NCBI GenBank assembly: GCA_021847855.1
Contig: JAJZOT010000061.1
Span: forward strand, 1 to 8,125
DNA: 8,125 nt
From: Thermoplasmata archaeon
GTDB lineage: Archaea > Thermoplasmatota > Thermoplasmata > Thermoplasmatales > Thermoplasmataceae
Reading direction: 5' to 3'
Positions 5,223 to 8,125 of this stretch are shown here, piece by piece. Position 1 is the first letter of the stretch, and the number at the start of each line of letters is the position of its first letter. The translations under genes and the position numbers were made by a program. Below the pieces are notes generated by a model that did no database searches, was not told where the DNA came from, and saw nothing but the letters and a program-made list of their open reading frames with translations.

Positions 5223-6527
5223 ATGACGTTTGAACGACTCAGGGGATTCAGGGATCTATACCCGGAAGATGCTGAACCAAAATCATGGGCTTTTTCCATT
5301 GCGCAGGAAATTGCGAGGTCATTCGGTTTCCGGATGATCGACATTCCAAGTCTGGAGTCACTGGATCTGTATCGGCTCAAATCAGGTGATGAACTTGTGG
5401 GTCAAACCTTCTCCTTCACTGACAAAGGAGGAAGGGAAGTGACCATGGTGCCCGAAGCCACACCATCAGTGGTGAGGATGCTGACATCAAGAAAGGATAT
5501 TCCGAGACCGGTAAGGTGGTTCAGCATCCCGAAGATCTGGAGATACGAGGAACCACAGTCCGGAAGACTCAGGGAACACATGCAGTTCAACGCGGACATT
5601 TTCGGTGTAGATACTCCTGAGGCTGACGCAGAGCTTATAGGCCTGGCAGCAACAATACTTGACGGCCTCAATCTGCAGGGAAATTACGATATCCGGATTA
5701 ATGACAGGAAACTTATGGAAAACTTGCTGCACAAAATGAACATAAATAACATTTCGGAAATTTTCTCCATAATAGACCGATTCAGAAAAACCAGCCATGA
5801 GGATTTCAGTTCGATGCTCAAGCAAAGTGGAGTCCCGGATAAGACAGTTTCAGACATCGTATCGATTCTGGAACATCAGATTAATCGCGGTGATCTGAAA
5901 AATTACCTTTCCTCGTACATCGACATTGACCAGAACCTGGGGCAGACAATTGACCGGATGGAAACCACACTAAGCATAATTTCACAATACACAAACTCCA
6001 GAATTTATGTGGACTTTTCAACTGTTAGAGGTTTGTCGTATTATACTGGCATAGTCTTCGAGGTCTTTGATTCAAAGGGTGAACTTCGGTCCATTCTCGG
6101 AGGAGGCAGATACGACAACCTGGCAAAATTGATCTCAGGTCAGGATATCCCTGCAGTGGGCTTCGGCATGGGAGACGTGGTTCTCGAGCTGCTTCTAAAG
6201 AGGGCAGGCCTATGGAAATCCTCCAGTGATAAACCCAGATACTATGTCTGCACTGCTTCGGATGATCTGAGGAAAGAAGCACTGGAAATAGTGATTGAAC
6301 TCAGGAAAAATGGCTTCATAGCAACGATGGATGTCGCGCAGAGGAATCTGTCCGCACAGTTAAAGAGTGCAACAATTAACTCCTCTGACTACGCGATTAT
6401 AGTGGGGAAGAAAGAACTCGAAACTGATCAGGTCACCATCAGGAACATGTCAGATGGAACACAGCAACAGATCAACAAAATGAAAATCGTAAACGAGATC
6501 AAAAAAATGAAACGGCATGCAGACTAA
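5223..6527 (+). CDS. hisS: Histidyl-tRNA synthetase
   Basis: A class II aminoacyl-tRNA synthetase that charges tRNA-His with histidine using ATP. The catalytic core includes motif 1 around 35-57 (GFRMIDIPSLESLDLYRLKS), PEATPSVVRML (77-87), motif 2 WRYEEPQSGRLREHMQ (106-121, with R107), the histidine-specific RGLSYYTG (269-276) and GGGRYDNL (293-300). The motif 3 segment PAVGFGMGDVVLELLL (310-325) lacks the arginine usual in class II enzymes. Residues 336-430 are the anticodon-binding domain. At 434 residues the length is normal for the family. The ATG at 5223 starts the family N-terminus FERLRGFRDLYP and sits 26 bp after a TATA-like box. The downstream RAM-domain gene has its own promoter-like sequence, so co-transcription is possible but not required. 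Confidence 0.96.
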   Translation: MTFERLRGFRDLYPEDAEPKSWAFSIAQEIARSFGFRMIDIPSLESLDLYRLKSGDELVGQTFSFTDKGGREVTMVPEATPSVVRMLTSRKDIPRPVRWFSIPKIWRYEEPQSGRLREHMQFNADIFGVDTPEADAELIGLAATILDGLNLQGNYDIRINDRKLMENLLHKMNINNISEIFSIIDRFRKTSHEDFSSMLKQSGVPDKTVSDIVSILEHQINRGDLKNYLSSYIDIDQNLGQTIDRMETTLSIISQYTNSRIYVDFSTVRGLSYYTGIVFEVFDSKGELRSILGGGRYDNLAKLISGQDIPAVGFGMGDVVLELLLKRAGLWKSSSDKPRYYVCTASDDLRKEALEIVIELRKNGFIATMDVAQRNLSAQLKSATINSSDYAIIVGKKELETDQVTIRNMSDGTQQQINKMKIVNEIKKMKRHAD

Positions 6528-6549
6528 TTGCTTCCTGTTTCTCTGAAAA

Positions 6550-6558
6550 AATTTATAA
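6550..6558 (+). promoter_or_regulatory. TATA-like box of the RAM-domain gene
   Basis: AATTTATAA lies in the 63-bp gap between the hisS stop and the chosen TTG start. Transcription would begin near 6581, at the ribosome binding site AGGTGA. Confidence 0.45.
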
Positions 6559-6580
6559 AGGATTTCAAGCTTAAAGCTAA

Positions 6581-6586
6581 AGGTGA
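6581..6586 (+). promoter_or_regulatory. Ribosome binding site fixing the RAM-domain start
   Basis: AGGTGA lies 4 nt before the TTG at 6591. The other in-frame TTG, directly after the hisS stop at 6528, has no such site and would add 21 residues atypical of the family. This site therefore decides the start. Confidence 0.6.
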
Positions 6587-6590
6587 AGTA

Positions 6591-6824
6591 TTGTCAATAG
6601 CATTTGTCCTCGTGAGCACAGTTCCCGGCAAAGAGCACGAAGTTTTCAATAAAATCTCTAAGATTAACTACGTAGTTGAACTCCACCCGCTCTTTGGTGA
6701 GTATGATCTCATAGTAAAGATAGATGCGAAAGATTATACTGAACTCGGCAAGATTGTAATAAACCAGATTAGGACAATCGACGGCGTAATTGACACGAAA
6801 ACCCTTACAGGAATTAAATTTTGA
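6591..6824 (+). CDS. Stand-alone Lrp/AsnC ligand-binding (RAM) domain protein
   Basis: A 77-residue protein made only of the effector-binding and oligomerisation domain of Lrp/AsnC regulators, without a helix-turn-helix. It begins MSIAFVLVSTVPGKEHEVF, continues with INYVVELHPLFGEYDLIVKI (the Gly-x-Tyr-Asp loop typical of the amino-acid-binding fold) and ends with IRTIDGVIDTKTLTGIKF. Such single-domain proteins form rings of beta-alpha-beta-beta-alpha-beta units and may bind amino acids or modulate full-length Lrp partners; the ligand here is unknown. The TTG start follows AGGTGA and gives the standard family length of about 75-80; starting at the TTG at 6528 would add a basic 21-residue stretch. 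It follows hisS by 63 bp and precedes a membrane protein gene by 13 bp, probably forming a two-gene unit with it. Confidence 0.85.
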   Translation: MSIAFVLVSTVPGKEHEVFNKISKINYVVELHPLFGEYDLIVKIDAKDYTELGKIVINQIRTIDGVIDTKTLTGIKF

Positions 6825-6837
6825 GGCGTATTGATCT

Positions 6838-7152
6838 ATGATAGCAGCGTATTATCCTTGGGATTGGACAGTATTTTTATTTGTGGTGTTGGCACTTTTG
6901 GCATTATCTCTATTTGTTCTGGGGATACTCACCGCCTACTTCGGCAGTGGCAAGAGCAGGACAGTAGGAGTAATTCTCCTTGTACTGGGACTGGCGGTCG
7001 GAATCGCGGTTGTTTATGTGACACATTTTACGATGCCAAGTGTGCATTTACTGTACAACGTGATTCTCGGGACTTTGTTCTACGTTCTTGCGGCAGTCAT
7101 CGGCGCCGTTATCGGCTTGCTGATATTCCTAGGCGCAATAATGAAAACCTGA
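6838..7152 (+). CDS. Small three-helix membrane protein of unknown function
   Basis: A 104-residue, very hydrophobic protein I do not recognise. Helices run about 11-35, 42-62 and 75-101. The only basic loop, SGKSR (37-41), lies between helices 1 and 2, so the positive-inside rule puts that loop and the KT tail in the cytoplasm and the N-terminus outside. The second loop (HFTMPSVH) would be external. Helix 3 is rich in Gly and Ala (AAVIGAVIGLL), suggesting close helix packing. No catalytic or metal-binding motif is visible and there is no cleavable signal peptide. The ATG at 6838 is 13 bp after the RAM-domain gene; a weak GAGG (6823-6826) overlaps that gene's stop. An alternative frame from 6831 gives a non-hydrophobic, cysteine-rich product and is a shadow. 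Confidence 0.75.
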   Translation: MIAAYYPWDWTVFLFVVLALLALSLFVLGILTAYFGSGKSRTVGVILLVLGLAVGIAVVYVTHFTMPSVHLLYNVILGTLFYVLAAVIGAVIGLLIFLGAIMKT

Positions 7153-7182
7153 GTTTGCCTTAAAAGTTTCAAATTACCAACC

Positions 7183-7190
7183 TTTTTTCT
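7183..7190 (+). terminator. T-rich possible terminator after the membrane protein gene
   Basis: TTTTTTCT follows the stop codon by about 30 bp, with no strong hairpin. Archaeal intrinsic termination can rely on T-runs alone. It would separate the upstream unit from the hemA promoter. Confidence 0.35.
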
Positions 7191-7204
7191 ATTGTACAAA
7201 TTCT

Positions 7205-7215
7205 CTTTTAAATAT
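7205..7215 (+). promoter_or_regulatory. hemA: TATA-like box of hemA
   Basis: CTTTTAAATAT is centred near 7210, predicting transcription from about 7233-7237. That point coincides with the 5' arm of the leader stem, so the message would have a leader of about 60 nt before the ATG at 7296. Confidence 0.5.
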
Positions 7216-7233
7216 TATTACGTAATTGTGTAG

Positions 7234-7282
7234 CATTCTCCCGACTAAAATAATCACATTGATGGTGCATCCGGGGAGAATG
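7234..7282 (+). promoter_or_regulatory. Predicted leader stem-loop of hemA
   Basis: CATTCTCCC (7234-7242) and GGGAGAATG (7274-7282) form a perfect 9-bp stem enclosing 31 nt. A small inner hairpin, GATG-GTG-CATC (7261-7271), sits in the loop near the 3' arm. The 3' arm abuts GGTGGTG (7282-7288), the likely ribosome binding site, so folding could alter translation of hemA. I recognise no known riboswitch. A DNA operator is the other reading of the repeat. Confidence 0.5.
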
Positions 7283-7288
7283 GTGGTG
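7282..7288 (+). promoter_or_regulatory. Likely ribosome binding site of hemA
   Basis: GGTGGTG lies 7 nt before the ATG at 7296 and matches the GGTG core complementary to archaeal 16S rRNA. Its first base is the last base of the leader stem. Confidence 0.45.
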
Positions 7289-7295
7289 CTTAGGC

Positions 7296-8125
7296 ATGCT
7301 AAATTTCGGGGTGATTCCATGGAGTTACAGTTCAAATCCTGACAGATTCCAGCAATCTTTAAATTATACCGATAAAGAATGGGACTCCATACTATCCGGC
7401 ATCAAGGTACGGTCTCACCTCGTATTAACCACATGCAACAGATCGGAACTCTATTTCACATATCAGGACGATTCTGAGACCGAAGCGGCCATTTTTAGAA
7501 ATTTTCCGGAAGCGCTTTTGTCCGGCGATGCGATCGAGCACCTTTTCAGGGTATCATCAGGCCTTGAATCGATGTCAGTAGGTGAGAACGAGATTCTTGC
7601 ACAACTTAAGGATGCATACACAAAAGCCCGCGAAAAAGCGCATACAGATAAAATGCTTTCACTCATAATGAGGAAAACCATAAGCGTCGGGAAAGAGGTA
7701 AGAGAAAAAACCAATATTTCCAGAGGAAAAACATCTATACCTGTTATCGCCGTGGATCTGGCAAGAAGCCATGCTGTCATCGAAGGTTCTGCAATAGCCG
7801 TAGTTGGAACTGGCCGCATGGCTGAAACCTTCCTAAGGTACATTATCAAAATGAAACCTTCCTACATAACAATCATAGGGAGAAATTCAGAAAGGGGAGA
7901 GTATCTTGCTGAACAGTACGGGTGCAAATATTCAGGCATGAATGCACTCCAACAGACCTTGAATGATGTAAGAATAGCCTTTGTAGCAACATCTTCCAGA
8001 AATCACATAATCACCCAAGCAACGCTTCCAGATTTTGCCGGGCATCTCCTTATCGTAGACATATCGAATCCCGAAAATGTTGATCCTGGAATCACCAGAA
8101 TTGACGGAATAGATGTTTTTCCTCT
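7296..8125 (+). CDS. hemA: Glutamyl-tRNA reductase (3' end cut by window)
   Basis: The enzyme reduces glutamyl-tRNA-Glu with NADPH to glutamate-1-semialdehyde, the first committed step of C5 tetrapyrrole synthesis leading to heme, siroheme and corrinoids. The 276 visible codons include the nucleophile C47 in TTCNRSELY (45-53), GLESMSVGENEILAQLKDAY (89-108), GKEVREKTNISRGKTSIP (132-149) and the NADPH-binding loop VVGTGRMAE (169-177). The later VDISNPENVDP (254-264) has Glu where many relatives have Arg (usually DLAxPRxVDP). The N-terminus MLNFGVIPWSYSS is shortened and lacks the common HKTAP-type segment of bacterial enzymes. About 130 C-terminal residues, including most of the dimerisation domain, lie beyond the window, judging from usual lengths near 400. 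The ATG at 7296 follows GGTGGTG and a structured leader. The gene starts a new transcription unit. Confidence 0.95.
   Translation, partial: MLNFGVIPWSYSSNPDRFQQSLNYTDKEWDSILSGIKVRSHLVLTTCNRSELYFTYQDDSETEAAIFRNFPEALLSGDAIEHLFRVSSGLESMSVGENEILAQLKDAYTKAREKAHTDKMLSLIMRKTISVGKEVREKTNISRGKTSIPVIAVDLARSHAVIEGSAIAVVGTGRMAETFLRYIIKMKPSYITIIGRNSERGEYLAEQYGCKYSGMNALQQTLNDVRIAFVATSSRNHIITQATLPDFAGHLLIVDISNPENVDPGITRIDGIDVFP

Noticed and set aside
6528..6590. Longer N-terminus for the RAM-domain protein from the TTG right after the hisS stop
   Set aside because: The added 21 residues are not typical of the family, the region contains a TATA-like box, and AGGTGA marks the TTG at 6591.
6831..7163. Alternative 110-codon frame over the membrane protein gene
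   Set aside because: Its product is irregular and rich in Ser, Arg and Cys, while the overlapping frame from 6838 encodes three clean membrane helices.
7234..7290. Leader stem of hemA as a tRNA or tRNA-like element
   Set aside because: There is no T-arm GTTCNANNC sequence, anticodon arm or acceptor pairing of 7 bp with four arms; only one long stem and a small inner hairpin are present.
7262..7342. Short out-of-frame reading frame in the hemA leader (26 codons from ATG at 7262, overlapping the hemA start)
   Set aside because: No ribosome binding site precedes it and its composition is unremarkable; chance is the simplest explanation, although an upstream-ORF role cannot be excluded.
7463..7849. 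Minus-strand open frame of 128 codons
   Set aside because: It is antisense to the well-defined glutamyl-tRNA reductase gene.

Overview
The window looks like part of a chromosome from a euryarchaeon, most likely of the class Thermoplasmata. It carries ABCE1/RLI (an iron-sulfur ABC protein of archaea and eukaryotes, absent from bacteria), a stand-alone Lrp-type ligand-binding domain and an archaeal-style winged-helix regulator. Several genes have TATA-like boxes about 26 bp upstream of the start codon or of an inferred transcript start. Class assignment is an inference from gene content and the ABCE1 neighbour; no 16S rRNA is present. Coding density is high and spacers are short and AT-rich. 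I see no mobile element, CRISPR array, tRNA or rRNA.

Layout from left to right. (1) Minus strand, 1-1673: a small DUF6015-like gene followed after 8 bp by the gene for the ribosome-recycling ATPase ABCE1, whose 3' third runs off the left edge. (2) A 228-bp divergent spacer, then folP (dihydropteroate synthase) on the plus strand. (3) fur (minus) converges on folP with one base between the stop codons. (4) The spacer between fur and cobB (3382-3477) holds a perfect 9-1-9 palindrome of the Fur/PerR type. (5) cobB (cobyrinate a,c-diamide synthase family, plus) converges with a winged-helix regulator gene (minus), and their stop codons share the bases TTAA. (6) hisS (histidyl-tRNA synthetase, plus) has a TATA-like box in the leaderless position and is followed by a Lrp-type RAM-domain protein with its own promoter-like sequence, then a three-helix membrane protein. 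(7) hemA (glutamyl-tRNA reductase), cut by the right edge, follows a TATA-like box and a predicted leader of about 60 nt that begins with a 9-bp stem.

Most genes are core housekeeping: ribosome recycling, folate synthesis, tRNA charging and tetrapyrrole synthesis. hemA makes the first committed intermediate of the C5 tetrapyrrole route and CobB acts late in corrin (or related tetrapyrrole) synthesis, so two steps of one larger pathway lie within 4 kb, though not in one operon. I did not find a clear new multigene system. The two observations best worth testing are the palindromic operator between fur and cobB and the structured leader of hemA.
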